NCBI RefSeq assembly: GCF_022664455.2
Contig: NZ_JAKRKC020000001.1
Coordinates: forward strand, 5,337,001-5,401,000
DNA: 64,000 bases
Origin: Actinomadura luzonensis
Lineage (GTDB): Bacteria > Actinomycetota > Actinomycetes > Streptosporangiales > Streptosporangiaceae
Direction: 5' to 3'
Within the stretch, counting starts at the first letter, position 1, and each line of letters begins with the position of its first letter. A model generated the notes under the pieces. It was not told the DNA's origin. It did not search any database and saw nothing but the letters and a program-made list of their open reading frames with translations. The position numbers and the translations under genes were made by a program. Shown in pieces: positions 1 to 8,119 of the stretch.

Positions 1-2
1 CC

Positions 3-578
3 CTCGCCCTCCTCGGCAGGCGCGACCTCGCTCTCGGCGCGGTGGTGGTCGACTACGAGGAGCGCCTGGCCTACTGCCTGCCCGGCCGCAACGGGCACGC
101 GGTCATCACCACGGGCGCGCTGCGCTCCCTCGCCCCCGAGCAGGTGGCCGCCGTCCTCGCCCACGAACAGGCCCACCTGCGCGGACGCCACCACCTGGCG
201 CTCGCCGCCGCCGAGACGCTGGCGCGGGCCTTCCCCCGCGTCCCCCTGTTCGACCAGGCGCGCGTCGAGGTCGCCCGCCTGGTCGAGCTGCTGGCCGACG
301 ACGTCGCGGCCCGCCGGCACCCGCGCGTCCACCTGGCGGCGGCGCTCGTCGGCCTCGCCACCGGACGGGTCCCGGCCTTCGCGCTGGGCGCGGGCGGCGA
401 GACGGCGCTGACCCGCGTCCGGCGGATGCTGCATCCCCAGGCCCCGCTCGCCCGTCGCGAGCGCGTCGCGGGACGCCTCGCGGTGACGACGCTGCTCGCC
501 GGGCCGGCCGCCCTGACGCTCGCGCCGGGCGTGGCCGCGTTCCTGGCCGACCACTGCCACTCCCTCCTCACGTTCTGA
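3..578 (+). CDS. M56/M48-type membrane metallopeptidase, C-terminal part
   Basis: The reading frame is open from the left edge, so the N-terminus lies outside the window. The visible part carries HEQAH (residues about 54-58 counted from base 3), the HExxH zinc motif of BlaR1/M56 and M48 peptidases, followed by a helix with ELLADD, where the family supplies the third zinc ligand. A hydrophobic C-terminal segment (about residues 160-180) would be the last membrane helix. M56 proteins in actinomycetes often sit beside a BlaI-type repressor, which would be off the left edge. Family assignment is good; substrate is unknown. Confidence 0.75.
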   Translation, partial: LALLGRRDLALGAVVVDYEERLAYCLPGRNGHAVITTGALRSLAPEQVAAVLAHEQAHLRGRHHLALAAAETLARAFPRVPLFDQARVEVARLVELLADDVAARRHPRVHLAAALVGLATGRVPAFALGAGGETALTRVRRMLHPQAPLARRERVAGRLAVTTLLAGPAALTLAPGVAAFLADHCHSLLTF

Positions 579-611
579 GGGCGTCCGGCGTGAGCGCGCC
601 ACGCCCGCTGC

Positions 612-1358
612 TCAGGACGCGCGCGTGGCGGAGGCGACGAACAACGGGAGCGCGAGGAACAGGCGATCCTGCTCGGCCCGTCGCACCTGCTCCGCGACCC
701 AGGCGTCGTGCTGCTCCCGGGTGATGACGCCGGCCGCGTGCACGGCCTCGGCGAGGCCCGTCAGCATGCGGAGCATCGTCCGGTCCGTGCAGAGGCCGAC
801 GTGCACCTCCACGTCCACCTCGCCGAACCCGGCGTCGAGCAGCAGGTTGCGGTAGCCGCGGGCGGCGCGCGGGGCGGCGGTCAGGTCGGCGCGGGCCCGC
901 ACGATGGTCCGGGTGAGACCGGGCTGGTGGGAGTCGATGACGAAGGCGTCCCAGTCCTGCCCGACGAGCACGATCCGGCCGCCGGGGGCCAGCACGCGAG
1001 CGGCCTCGGCCAGCGCCCTGGCGGGGTCGCCGAGTTCGTGGAAGACCTTGTCCGCCCGGTATCCGGCCACCTCGTGGTCACGCAGGGGAAGGCGGCAGGC
1101 GTCACCGACGCGGAAGTCGGCGTCGGGCCGGCGCCGCCGGGCCACGTCGATCATCTCCTCGCTGACGTCCACGCCGATCGCCGTGACCTTCCTGTCGTTC
1201 AGCTCGGCCACCGCCCGGCCCGCGCCGCAGCCCACGTCGACCGCGTGGTCCCCGGGCCGGAGCCTGAGCAGGTCGTACGAGCGGGCCCGCAGCCGGACAG
1301 CGGCCGGCAGGGCGTCGGCGAGGTCGAGCAGCTTGATGAGTTCCGTGTCGTTGGACAT
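612..1358 (-). CDS. Class I SAM-dependent methyltransferase
   Basis: The SAM-binding motif I DVGCGAG follows the first strand, then an acidic strand end (GVDVSEEM) and a later GGRIVLVGQ strand, the Methyltransf_11/25 layout for small-molecule methylation. The chosen ATG gives 248 aa and has GGTGGGG just upstream; an ATG at 1370 and a longer frame to 1412 are possible, but the longer one would run into the divergent MerR gene. It is transcribed divergently from that MerR gene across a 20-bp palindrome, so it is the probable MerR target. Substrate is not predictable. Confidence 0.8.
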   Translation of the reverse strand: MSNDTELIKLLDLADALPAAVRLRARSYDLLRLRPGDHAVDVGCGAGRAVAELNDRKVTAIGVDVSEEMIDVARRRRPDADFRVGDACRLPLRDHEVAGYRADKVFHELGDPARALAEAARVLAPGGRIVLVGQDWDAFVIDSHQPGLTRTIVRARADLTAAPRAARGYRNLLLDAGFGEVDVEVHVGLCTDRTMLRMLTGLAEAVHAAGVITREQHDAWVAEQVRRAEQDRLFLALPLFVASATRAS

Positions 1359-1373
1359 GCGCCCCACCATGCG

Positions 1374-1393
1374 ACTTAATGTCGACATGAAGT
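1374..1393. promoter_or_regulatory. Palindromic operator between methyltransferase and MerR genes
   Basis: ACTTAATGTCGACATGAAGT is a 20-bp palindrome with a single mismatched pair, centred between 1383 and 1384. It lies in the only space between two divergent starts and covers the first possible ATG of the MerR gene. MerR regulators bind such dyads between -35 and -10 elements. Binding by the adjacent MerR protein is inferred. Confidence 0.6.
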
Positions 1394-1839
1394 CAAATGC
1401 GGTGATGGCCATCGGCGACGTCGCGGCCCGCTTCGGACTCGCGCCGCACGTGCTGCGCCACTGGGAGGCGATGGGGCTGCTCGCCCCGGCCCGCGCCGAG
1501 GGCGACCGCCGCCGCTACAGCCGCGACGACCTCTACCGGATCGCGCTGATCCTCCGCGCCCGGGAGGCCGGCATCGGCCTGGAGGATCTCCGCCGGATGC
1601 TCACCACCACCGACCCGGCCGCCCGCCGGGAGATCCTCCAGCGCCACCGCGCGGGCCTGCTGCAGCGCATCGCCGCCGCCCAGGCCTCGCTCGACCTCCT
1701 CAACTGCGCGCTGACCTGCGATCACGAGGACTTCTCCAGCTGCCGGAGCTTCCAGGCGATGCTCACCGAACGCGTCGAGCAGGCCCGTCCCTCCCGCCAC
1801 GCCGATGGGCCCGTTGATCGCCGCCAGGGCCGGCGGTGA
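1387..1839 (+). CDS. MerR family transcriptional regulator
   Basis: An N-terminal winged helix (IGDVAARFGLAPHVLRHWE, then GLLAPAR and RRRYS) is followed by a dimerisation coiled coil. The short C-terminal effector region has Cys and His residues (CALTCDHEDFSSC), a pattern common in actinomycete MerR proteins and possibly metal- or thiol-sensing. The frame gives 150 aa from ATG 1387; GTG 1402 or ATG 1405 would give a more usual N-terminus and would clear the palindrome. No Shine-Dalgarno is seen, so a leaderless transcript is possible. Convergent with the PQQ-propeller gene, 24 bp away. Confidence 0.85.
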   Translation: MKSNAVMAIGDVAARFGLAPHVLRHWEAMGLLAPARAEGDRRRYSRDDLYRIALILRAREAGIGLEDLRRMLTTTDPAARREILQRHRAGLLQRIAAAQASLDLLNCALTCDHEDFSSCRSFQAMLTERVEQARPSRHADGPVDRRQGRR

Positions 1840-1863
1840 GCGGCGCCGCTTCGGAGCGGCCGG

Positions 1864-3408
1864 TCAGGCCGGGGAGAAGGCGTACAGCTTGTTGTTCTGG
1901 GCGCAGGCGTAGGTGCCGTCCGAGCACAGGCCGAACCAGTACCCCGAGCCCCAGTAGACGGTCCCGGCGACGATCGCCGCCCCGCCGATCACCGCGCCGC
2001 CGCTGCGGTACCGCCAGAGGATCCTGCCGGTCGCCGCGTCCAGGGCGAACATGCTGTCCGCCTCGCCGTTGATGCCGCCCGCGAACACCACGCCGCCCGC
2101 GGCGCTGATGAAGCCGAGGTCCAGCGTGCCGTACGGGTCGGCGACCTGCCACAGGATCCTGCCGGTGGTCGCGTCCAGCGCGGCCCACGAGCCGCCGTCG
2201 GTCGTGGTGGTCGTGCCGTCGGCGCCGGTGATCTCGTACTCCTCGTGCTCGGCGTTGCCGATGCCGACGTAGACGCGGCGGCCGTCGGTGGCCGAGCCCC
2301 ATTCGATGCCGCCGAGGTCGCTGCCCGGGCCGACCACCGTGTGCCAGATCTCCTTGCCGGTGACCGGGTCGAGCGCCCAGTAGATGCCGCTCTTCTGGCC
2401 CACGCCGAGGATGGTGCGGGCGGGCGTGCTGATCAGGCTGGGGGCGGAGCCGAAGTCGAAGTCGGGGCCGCAGGTCTCGCACTCCTCGGTGCCGACGTCG
2501 GCGGTCAGCGTCCTGAACGCCCACTCCACCGCCCCGGTACGCAGGTTCAGCGCCACCACCGAGTCGGTGTAGTTGTCGGCGGGCCCCTGCTCGCAGTCCC
2601 GCTGGCCCGGCCGGGTGCAGACGCCGTCGGGCACGGTGTAGTTGTTGCCCGTGGCGACGAACAGGCGGCCGGTGACGTGGTCCACGACGAAGGAGCTGCC
2701 CCAGACCGAGTTGCCGGTGTAACCCGCGGGGGCCATGTACCTGCGCCACAGCACGGTGCCGGTGACGGCGTTCAGCGCGACGACCGCGCCGCGGAAGGTG
2801 ACCGGCCCGGGAGCGCCGAACTCCGCCCGGCTGGCGGTGCCGACGTACACGGTGGTGCCGTCCACGACCGGGGACGTGGTCACCATCGAGACGGGGTCCG
2901 CGTCGATGACGGTGCTCCACAGCGGGGTGCCGGTGGCCCTGGTGGCGGCCATGACGCGGGCGCCGCCGGCGCCCGGCACGCTGGAGACGCCGTCGCCGAG
3001 GACGAGCGTGGTGCCGTAGATCGCGGGGCTGGTCCGTGAGACGTCCCCGGCGACGCCGCTGTAGTCGGAGACCGGGCGCTGCCAGCGGACCGCTCCGGTG
3101 ACCGCGTCGAGCGCGGTCAGCTTGCCGCCGTAGTCGGGTACGTAGACGGTTCCCCCGGACACGGTGGGCGTGGCGGCGACGTTGCCTCCCAGGGCGGCCG
3201 TCCAGCGCGGGCGCAGCCGGGCGGCGTTGCCCGCCGAGATCAAGGTCTCGGTCGCCGCGAAACGGGTGTTGGAGTGGTTCTGCCCGGCCATCGGCCAGCC
3301 CGCCACGTACGGGACGGCGGTGGCCCGCGCGGTCGCGGGCCCCGCTCCGGCGGGCACCGAGGCCGCCACCAGGGCGACGGCCAGAGCGGCTTTCCATGCG
3401 CGCGTCAT
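1864..3408 (-). CDS. Secreted PQQ-type beta-propeller protein
   Basis: 514 aa with a Sec signal peptide (MTRAWKAALAVALVAAS... ending ATA-RA). The mature part has at least six repeats of the type ALDAVTGAVRW / ALDAATGRILW, the tryptophan-docking repeats of PQQ dehydrogenases and BamB-like propellers. Cys pairs (CETCGPDFDFGS, CTRPGQRDC) resemble polyvinyl-alcohol-dehydrogenase-like quinoproteins, but no haem c CxxCH motif is seen. GAGGAGG lies 5 nt before the ATG. It follows the copper-monooxygenase-like gene by 75 bp on the same strand, so both are probably one exported redox unit. Enzyme or scaffold cannot be decided. Confidence 0.8.
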   Translation of the reverse strand: MTRAWKAALAVALVAASVPAGAGPATARATAVPYVAGWPMAGQNHSNTRFAATETLISAGNAARLRPRWTAALGGNVAATPTVSGGTVYVPDYGGKLTALDAVTGAVRWQRPVSDYSGVAGDVSRTSPAIYGTTLVLGDGVSSVPGAGGARVMAATRATGTPLWSTVIDADPVSMVTTSPVVDGTTVYVGTASRAEFGAPGPVTFRGAVVALNAVTGTVLWRRYMAPAGYTGNSVWGSSFVVDHVTGRLFVATGNNYTVPDGVCTRPGQRDCEQGPADNYTDSVVALNLRTGAVEWAFRTLTADVGTEECETCGPDFDFGSAPSLISTPARTILGVGQKSGIYWALDPVTGKEIWHTVVGPGSDLGGIEWGSATDGRRVYVGIGNAEHEEYEITGADGTTTTTDGGSWAALDATTGRILWQVADPYGTLDLGFISAAGGVVFAGGINGEADSMFALDAATGRILWRYRSGGAVIGGAAIVAGTVYWGSGYWFGLCSDGTYACAQNNKLYAFSPA

Positions 3409-3483
3409 CGCGCCTCCTCACGGAAACGGTGGGAACGGGCAGGTGGAGCCCACGCCGTGGTGCTCCACCTGAAGAACGGCCCG

Positions 3484-4377
3484 TCACACGGCCAGGTAGG
3501 CGTGGATGATGCCCATCACGCCGGTCTGCGCCGCGGGCGAGTCGTAGTAGCTGCGCACGGTGACCCGGTCGCCCGGCCGGATCGTCGCCACCGGGTCTCC
3601 GGCGCAGACGCCCATCCGCACGATCGCCCGCATGCCGCCCATCTCCTCGTACTCGGCGTAGGAGTCGCACAGCACCGTACGGGTGGTGTCGTCGGTGGCC
3701 GAGACGTGCACGCCGTCCGCGTGCTGGTGACCGTTGAGGAAGACCAGCCGCCCGCCCACGGTGGCGGGCCAGGTCCAGGTGCGCGTGCTCGGCCCGGCGG
3801 GGACGGAGTAGGCCGAGCTGAGACACCCGCCCGCGTCCAGCCACACCGACCGGACCGGCGTGGTGGTGCGGGCCCCGGCGATGGTGTAGGTGACGGAGAG
3901 GTACACCGTCTTCGGGGCGGCGGAGTAGTTCATGAGGTCGGCCAGCAGCACCCACCGGTCGGTGCCGCGCACGGCGACGCCGTAGCCGGGCGGGAACTCC
4001 TTGGCCGTGCGCTCGTTGCCGGAGGCCCACAGCCGGTCGCCCATCGGCTGTGCGGGGCAGACGAGGTCCCTGGCCGCCAGGTTGCCGATCACGAAGTGGT
4101 GCAGCATGGGGCCGGTGTCCATGTTGGCGCTGGTGCCGTCGGCGTACACCAGGTCCGGACGTTCTCCGACGATGTCGCACGAGCCGCAGGGCTTGGCCGC
4201 CGCCGACAGGGAGTTCGTGATCTCGCCGGGGGCTTCCATGGTGCCCGCCGGGATCGTCCACGGGCCGTAGCGTACGGTCACCGTCTGACTGGCCGCCGAT
4301 GCCGGCAGGGGCGCGGCCGCGAACATCGCGATCATCACGGTCACCGCCGCGACCACGAAGGGGACTCTCCTGTGCAC
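3484..4377 (-). CDS. Secreted PHM-like copper monooxygenase-fold protein
   Basis: Start chosen at GTG 4377, which has AGAGGTGAT 5-6 nt upstream; the longer frame to 4470 has no signal for initiation. The 297-aa product has a signal peptide ending ASA-A near residue 28. Candidate copper ligands are His93-His94 (MLHHFVIGN), His217 and His219 (NGHQHADG) and Met288 (TGVMG). This order and the 69-residue spacing from HxH to Met resemble the CuH and CuM sites of peptidylglycine alpha-hydroxylating monooxygenase (HH, HxH, M). The third CuH histidine is not obvious. Several Cys could form disulfides. Activity is inferred. Confidence 0.55.
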   Translation of the reverse strand: MHRRVPFVVAAVTVMIAMFAAAPLPASAASQTVTVRYGPWTIPAGTMEAPGEITNSLSAAAKPCGSCDIVGERPDLVYADGTSANMDTGPMLHHFVIGNLAARDLVCPAQPMGDRLWASGNERTAKEFPPGYGVAVRGTDRWVLLADLMNYSAAPKTVYLSVTYTIAGARTTTPVRSVWLDAGGCLSSAYSVPAGPSTRTWTWPATVGGRLVFLNGHQHADGVHVSATDDTTRTVLCDSYAEYEEMGGMRAIVRMGVCAGDPVATIRPGDRVTVRSYYDSPAAQTGVMGIIHAYLAV

Positions 4378-4584
4378 GCGATCACCTCTTCTCGAGGTAG
4401 GAGCCGCATTCGATGAGGGATCCCTGGCCGGTAAGACTAGGCATGGCCGGCGGCGCGCGCATCGGCGCATTCACCAGTGGTGGTGCCGACGCCGCAGGCC
4501 GCCCCCGGGTCCGCGCCGCGGCGACCGTCCGCACGGGACGACCTCACGGGCGCACGCGACGATCATGTTTGGGATGCTGACTGC

Positions 4585-6717
4585 GTGAACCGGCGTACGA
4601 GGACATATTGGTTCTGGGCGGCCCTGGCGATCGGCGCCGCGCTGCTGGCCGCGGCCGCGCTGCGGCTGTGGCTGCGGTATCCGGGCGACGTGGACCCGGC
4701 CGGGGCGGGGTTCGCGCTGGTCGGCACCGCGATCACCGCGTTGTCGTGGTGGCAGGCGCAGCGGCTGGCCGCCACCGACGTGGAGGCGGCGACGGCCCTG
4801 CTGGCCCGGCGGGTGCTGGCCGCGGAGAAGGCGCAGCGCGCGCAGCTCGTGGGCGGCAAGGGCAAGGACTCCGTCATCGACGTCCGGTTCTCCTTCGTTC
4901 CCGGCGGCGGCTCGGCGTCCGCGCCGCCCTCCGGGGACCTGCGGCACGTGGCCGCCTACTTCCGCGACCTGCCGGCGCCCCGGCGGCTGGTGGTCGCCGG
5001 GAGGGCGGGCTCGGGCAAGACCGTCCTCGCGATCGAGCTGATCCTGGAGCTGCTCGACGGCAGGCGGCCCGACGATCCCGTTCCCGTGCGGATCTCGGCG
5101 GCCGGCCTCGACCCCGGCGTGCCCGTGGCGGACCTGCTCGCCCGGCACCTGGTCACGGCGTTCGGCCTGCGGGCGGTCACCGCGCGCACGCTGGTGGAGG
5201 CGGAGCGGATCCTGCCCGTCATCGACGGCCTGGACGAGATGGACGACACCGACCGGCCGGGCTACGGCTCGCGGGCCGCCCGGGCGCTGCGCGCGCTGGA
5301 GGACTACGAGCACGGACGGGAGCGCTGCAGCCTGGTGGTGACCTGCCGCACCGGCCAGTACGACGCCCTGATCGCCGACCGGGCCGCCCTCCGCGGCGCC
5401 GCCCGCGTCGAGATGGACCAGGTGAGCGGCGACCAGGCCTGGCGCTTCATCCAGGACGTCACGGACCAGCGGGACCCGGACCGCTGGCGGCCGGTCCTGG
5501 ACGCGCTGACCACCGACGGCCACGTCCTGGCCGAGGCTCTCGGCACGCCGTGGCGGCTGACCCTCGCGGTCAGCGTCTACGAGGAACGCGACCCGCTCAC
5601 CGGGCGCTACGTGCGCTCCCCCGAGGCGCTCACGAGGTTCGCCGACGAGGCGGCCGTGCGGGAGCACCTTCTCGGCCTGTTCATCCCCGCCCGCCTGGCG
5701 GCGGCGGGCCTGACCGGGAAGGGGCGCGCCGGGAAAGACCCGACCGCCGCGCAGACCCACGCCTGGCTGGCCGTCCTGGCCGGCTGGCTGCGCGGGAACG
5801 AGAGCGGCCCGCCGTTCCACGGGCGTGTGCTGTCCGGCACCGACCTCGTGCCGCACCGGCTGTGGCCGCTGGCCGGCGACCGTTCGCGGGCCGCCGACGC
5901 GCTGGTGGCGCTCGCCACGGCGCTTCCGGGGGTCGCCGTCGTGGCCGCCGGTCTCGCGCTGGCGGTCGCGCAGCTCGACCTCGTGGACGGCCGCCTGCCG
6001 GGCCGGACGGTGCTGGCGCTCGCGCTGCTCCTGCTGCCCGGCGTGGTGGTCCTGGGCCTGCTGGCGGAGCCGGTCAGGGCCTGGCGGGAGGTGTGGCCGG
6101 CGGGCGACGAGGCCGGTTCGCCGGGGCCACGCGACCCGCGCGACCGCAGGAAGGCCGTGGCGGAGGGCGTGCTCGGGGCCGCGGGCGGCTCGCTGGCCGG
6201 GGTGGGGACCATCCTGAAGTTCGGCAGCGGGCCACCGCTGTGGGTGCCGGTCGTCTTCGGCCTCCTGCTGGGCGTCGGAATGGCGATCGGGAGGAGCAAG
6301 GAGAGCGGCCACGCCGCCTTCCGCGACGGCGTCGATCCCGGCGCGGTCGTCCGGAACGACGCCGTCTCGACGCTCGTGGCCGCGCTCACCTTCGGCCCCG
6401 GGCTGGGGTTCATCCTGGGGATCTGGCTGCCGGAGCTGCTGGACGGGCTCCCGGTCGCGACGGCGGTGGCCGCGGGCGCGGTGTTCGGCATGTCGGTCGT
6501 GGCGTCCTGGTCGCCGGAGCTGTCGCGCCGCTACCTGGGGCTGCTGCTGGCCACCCGGGGCCGGCTGCCGTGGCGGCTGGGCGGCTTCCTGCGCCGCTGC
6601 TACGGCGCGGGGCTGCTGCGCGTCTCCGGGATCGCCTACCAGTTCCGCCACCGCGAGCTCCAGGACTACCTGGCCGCGCACCCCGAGCCCCCCGGCGGCG
6701 AACGGCCCCCGCGCTGA
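4585..6717 (+). CDS. Membrane-anchored NACHT-domain NTPase
   Basis: From GTG 4585 the protein is 710 aa. Two N-terminal membrane helices come first (about residues 8-26 and 40-56), then a NACHT NTPase module: Walker A GRAGSGKT (about 139-146), Walker B ILPVIDGLDEMDD (about 209-221) and a sensor-like VVTCRTGQY strand. The C-terminal third is hydrophobic, with about six more helices, ending in YQFRHRELQDYLAAHPEP, a motif seen at the end of many Streptomyces NACHT proteins. NACHT/STAND ATPases are signalling switches, often in bacterial conflict systems; no effector domain is visible here. No clear ribosome binding site, so the start is tentative. Confidence 0.75.
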   Translation: MNRRTRTYWFWAALAIGAALLAAAALRLWLRYPGDVDPAGAGFALVGTAITALSWWQAQRLAATDVEAATALLARRVLAAEKAQRAQLVGGKGKDSVIDVRFSFVPGGGSASAPPSGDLRHVAAYFRDLPAPRRLVVAGRAGSGKTVLAIELILELLDGRRPDDPVPVRISAAGLDPGVPVADLLARHLVTAFGLRAVTARTLVEAERILPVIDGLDEMDDTDRPGYGSRAARALRALEDYEHGRERCSLVVTCRTGQYDALIADRAALRGAARVEMDQVSGDQAWRFIQDVTDQRDPDRWRPVLDALTTDGHVLAEALGTPWRLTLAVSVYEERDPLTGRYVRSPEALTRFADEAAVREHLLGLFIPARLAAAGLTGKGRAGKDPTAAQTHAWLAVLAGWLRGNESGPPFHGRVLSGTDLVPHRLWPLAGDRSRAADALVALATALPGVAVVAAGLALAVAQLDLVDGRLPGRTVLALALLLLPGVVVLGLLAEPVRAWREVWPAGDEAGSPGPRDPRDRRKAVAEGVLGAAGGSLAGVGTILKFGSGPPLWVPVVFGLLLGVGMAIGRSKESGHAAFRDGVDPGAVVRNDAVSTLVAALTFGPGLGFILGIWLPELLDGLPVATAVAAGAVFGMSVVASWSPELSRRYLGLLLATRGRLPWRLGGFLRRCYGAGLLRVSGIAYQFRHRELQDYLAAHPEPPGGERPPR

Positions 6718-6807
6718 CTCGCCGCGGCCGGCATCGGCAGCCCCACCGGAGGGAGGCCGAACCGCTCGGCACCGGGCGGCAGCCTCCGCCGGCATGGCCG
6801 GCGCGGG

Positions 6808-7290
6808 TCAGCCGGTGGTGAAGGAGATCCACACGTCCGGGGGGACGTCCTCGGGCTCCTCCGTCCACGAGTCACCGGCGATCTCGGTGGCGACCCGCCG
6901 CCAGAACACGACGGCCGCCGTGTTCGAGCGCTGGAAGGCGATCCGCCACGGACCGGGATGCCGGGCGATCACCTCTCGCACGGCTCTCGTCCCGATCCCG
7001 GACCGGCGTGCGCCGCGCACCACGAAGAAGCTGTTCAGCACCCGCGCCGGGCCGGACAGCGCGCGCACGAACGAGAACCCGACGGGCCGGTCGTCGCTGA
7101 TGAACAGATAGGCCGCCCAGTCGTCGTCCTCCAGCGCGTGGCGGAGCCGGTCGCTGTGATAGGTGGCGTCGGAGCCGGGGAGCCCGCCCTGGAACTCCGC
7201 CATGTCGTGGCGGAACATGAGCCAGAGTCGTTCGAGGACGGGGCGGTCTGCGGCGCTCGCAGGTTTTACGGTCGCTTGAGAAGAGCTCAT
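6808..7290 (-). CDS. GNAT family N-acetyltransferase
   Basis: 160 aa with the GNAT fold: the acyl-CoA pyrophosphate loop is VVRGARRSGIGTRAVREV (Q/R-x-x-G-x-G/A type), preceded by the strand GFSFVRALSG and followed by AFQRSNTAAVVFWRRV, typical of the C-terminal half. Acceptor substrate is unknown. Upstream, the element ATCCGGCCGGAAG occurs twice (around 7302-7327), which may be a regulator site. No clear Shine-Dalgarno precedes the ATG. Confidence 0.85.
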   Translation of the reverse strand: MSSSQATVKPASAADRPVLERLWLMFRHDMAEFQGGLPGSDATYHSDRLRHALEDDDWAAYLFISDDRPVGFSFVRALSGPARVLNSFFVVRGARRSGIGTRAVREVIARHPGPWRIAFQRSNTAAVVFWRRVATEIAGDSWTEEPEDVPPDVWISFTTG

Positions 7291-7442
7291 ACAAGCAGAA
7301 TCCGGCCGGAAGCAACATCCGGCCGGAAGGGGTAAACCCTAGCAGTTTCGATCACGACGTGATGACGCGGCATGCTTGACGACCTTCGGTGCGTGCTCGC
7401 CGGTCGGGGACGCGAGGCGGCCTGTGCCCGCCCGCGGTCACG

Positions 7443-8033
7443 CTACCGCGCACTGTCAGGTCGCGGCGAGGCGGACGAAATAATCATCTCGACCAAGCCG
7501 CGCACCCGCTTGGCGGGGCCGTCCGGGCCGAGCGACAGGCCCGACGCGTGCAGCCCCTCGAAGATCAGCATGAGGTGGTCGGCCACTTCCGCGGGGTCGC
7601 CCACCTCGAGCTTGCCGGTCAGCTCGGCGAGGGTCTCGCGCAACCAGGACTTCGCGGCGACGGCATGGCGGCGGGCAGGCAGATCGGCGTCGGGGAACTC
7701 GGCCAGCGCGATCTGCATCGGGCAGCCGCGGTACCGCTCGGAGGCGACCTGCCCGGAGACCGTGTCGAAGATGGCGAGGATCTGGTCGCGGGGGTCGGGC
7801 CCGGCCGCTTCCACCACCGACGCCACCCGGTCCTGGAACTCGCGGTGGGTGTCCTGGACGTAGGCGCTGACCAGCCCGTCCTTGGACGTGAAGATCCGGT
7901 ACAGGGTGGGCGGGGCGACGTCGGCCTCGGCCGCGACCAGGTCGATGCCGGTGGCTCGGATGCCTCGTCGGTAGAACAGTTCGCCCGCGACGCGCAGCAC
8001 GTGGGCCTTGGTCTCCCCGGCGGCTCTCGGCAC
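7443..8033 (-). CDS. TetR/AcrR family repressor of the adjacent MFS gene
   Basis: 196 aa from GTG 8033, with AAAGGAG correctly spaced. The N-terminal helix-turn-helix reads ATGIDLVAAEADVAPPTLYRIFTSKDGL, the classic TetR recognition region, and the C-terminal ligand domain contains RGCPMQIALAEFPD, a pattern common in AcrR-type drug sensors. It is divergent from an MFS exporter with an 86-bp shared control region carrying a perfect 18-bp inverted repeat. It very probably represses itself and the exporter until a toxic ligand binds. Confidence 0.9.
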   Translation of the reverse strand: MPRAAGETKAHVLRVAGELFYRRGIRATGIDLVAAEADVAPPTLYRIFTSKDGLVSAYVQDTHREFQDRVASVVEAAGPDPRDQILAIFDTVSGQVASERYRGCPMQIALAEFPDADLPARRHAVAAKSWLRETLAELTGKLEVGDPAEVADHLMLIFEGLHASGLSLGPDGPAKRVRGLVEMIISSASPRPDSAR

Positions 8034-8054
8034 GGCGCTCCTTTCCCGTTGTCA

Positions 8055-8103
8055 TGTTAGGGATCGTTCCCTATAGTCTAGCGCAAGGGAACGATCCCTA
8101 ACA
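8055..8103. promoter_or_regulatory. Perfect inverted-repeat operator and promoter, TetR/MFS
   Basis: TGTTAGGGATCGTTCCCT (8055-8072) is repeated exactly in inverse as AGGGAACGATCCCTAACA (8086-8103) with a 13-bp spacer. Each arm is itself a near-palindrome, AGGGA-N4-TCCCT, so this could be two operator sites for two TetR dimers. A TATAGT-like -10 element lies at the left edge of the spacer. The pair covers the space between the divergent starts. Confidence 0.8.
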
Positions 8104-8119
8104 TTGGAGAAGGGCTTCC

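Noticed and set aside
1763..4261. Long minus-strand open frame across the PQQ-propeller region
   Set aside because: Arg/Gly/His-rich shadow of the propeller gene, which has the signal peptide, repeats and ribosome binding site.
7300..7330. Terminator hairpin from the repeated ATCCGGCCGGAAG
   Set aside because: The copies are direct repeats of a short palindrome and not one stem; an operator is as likely, so it was only mentioned with the GNAT gene.
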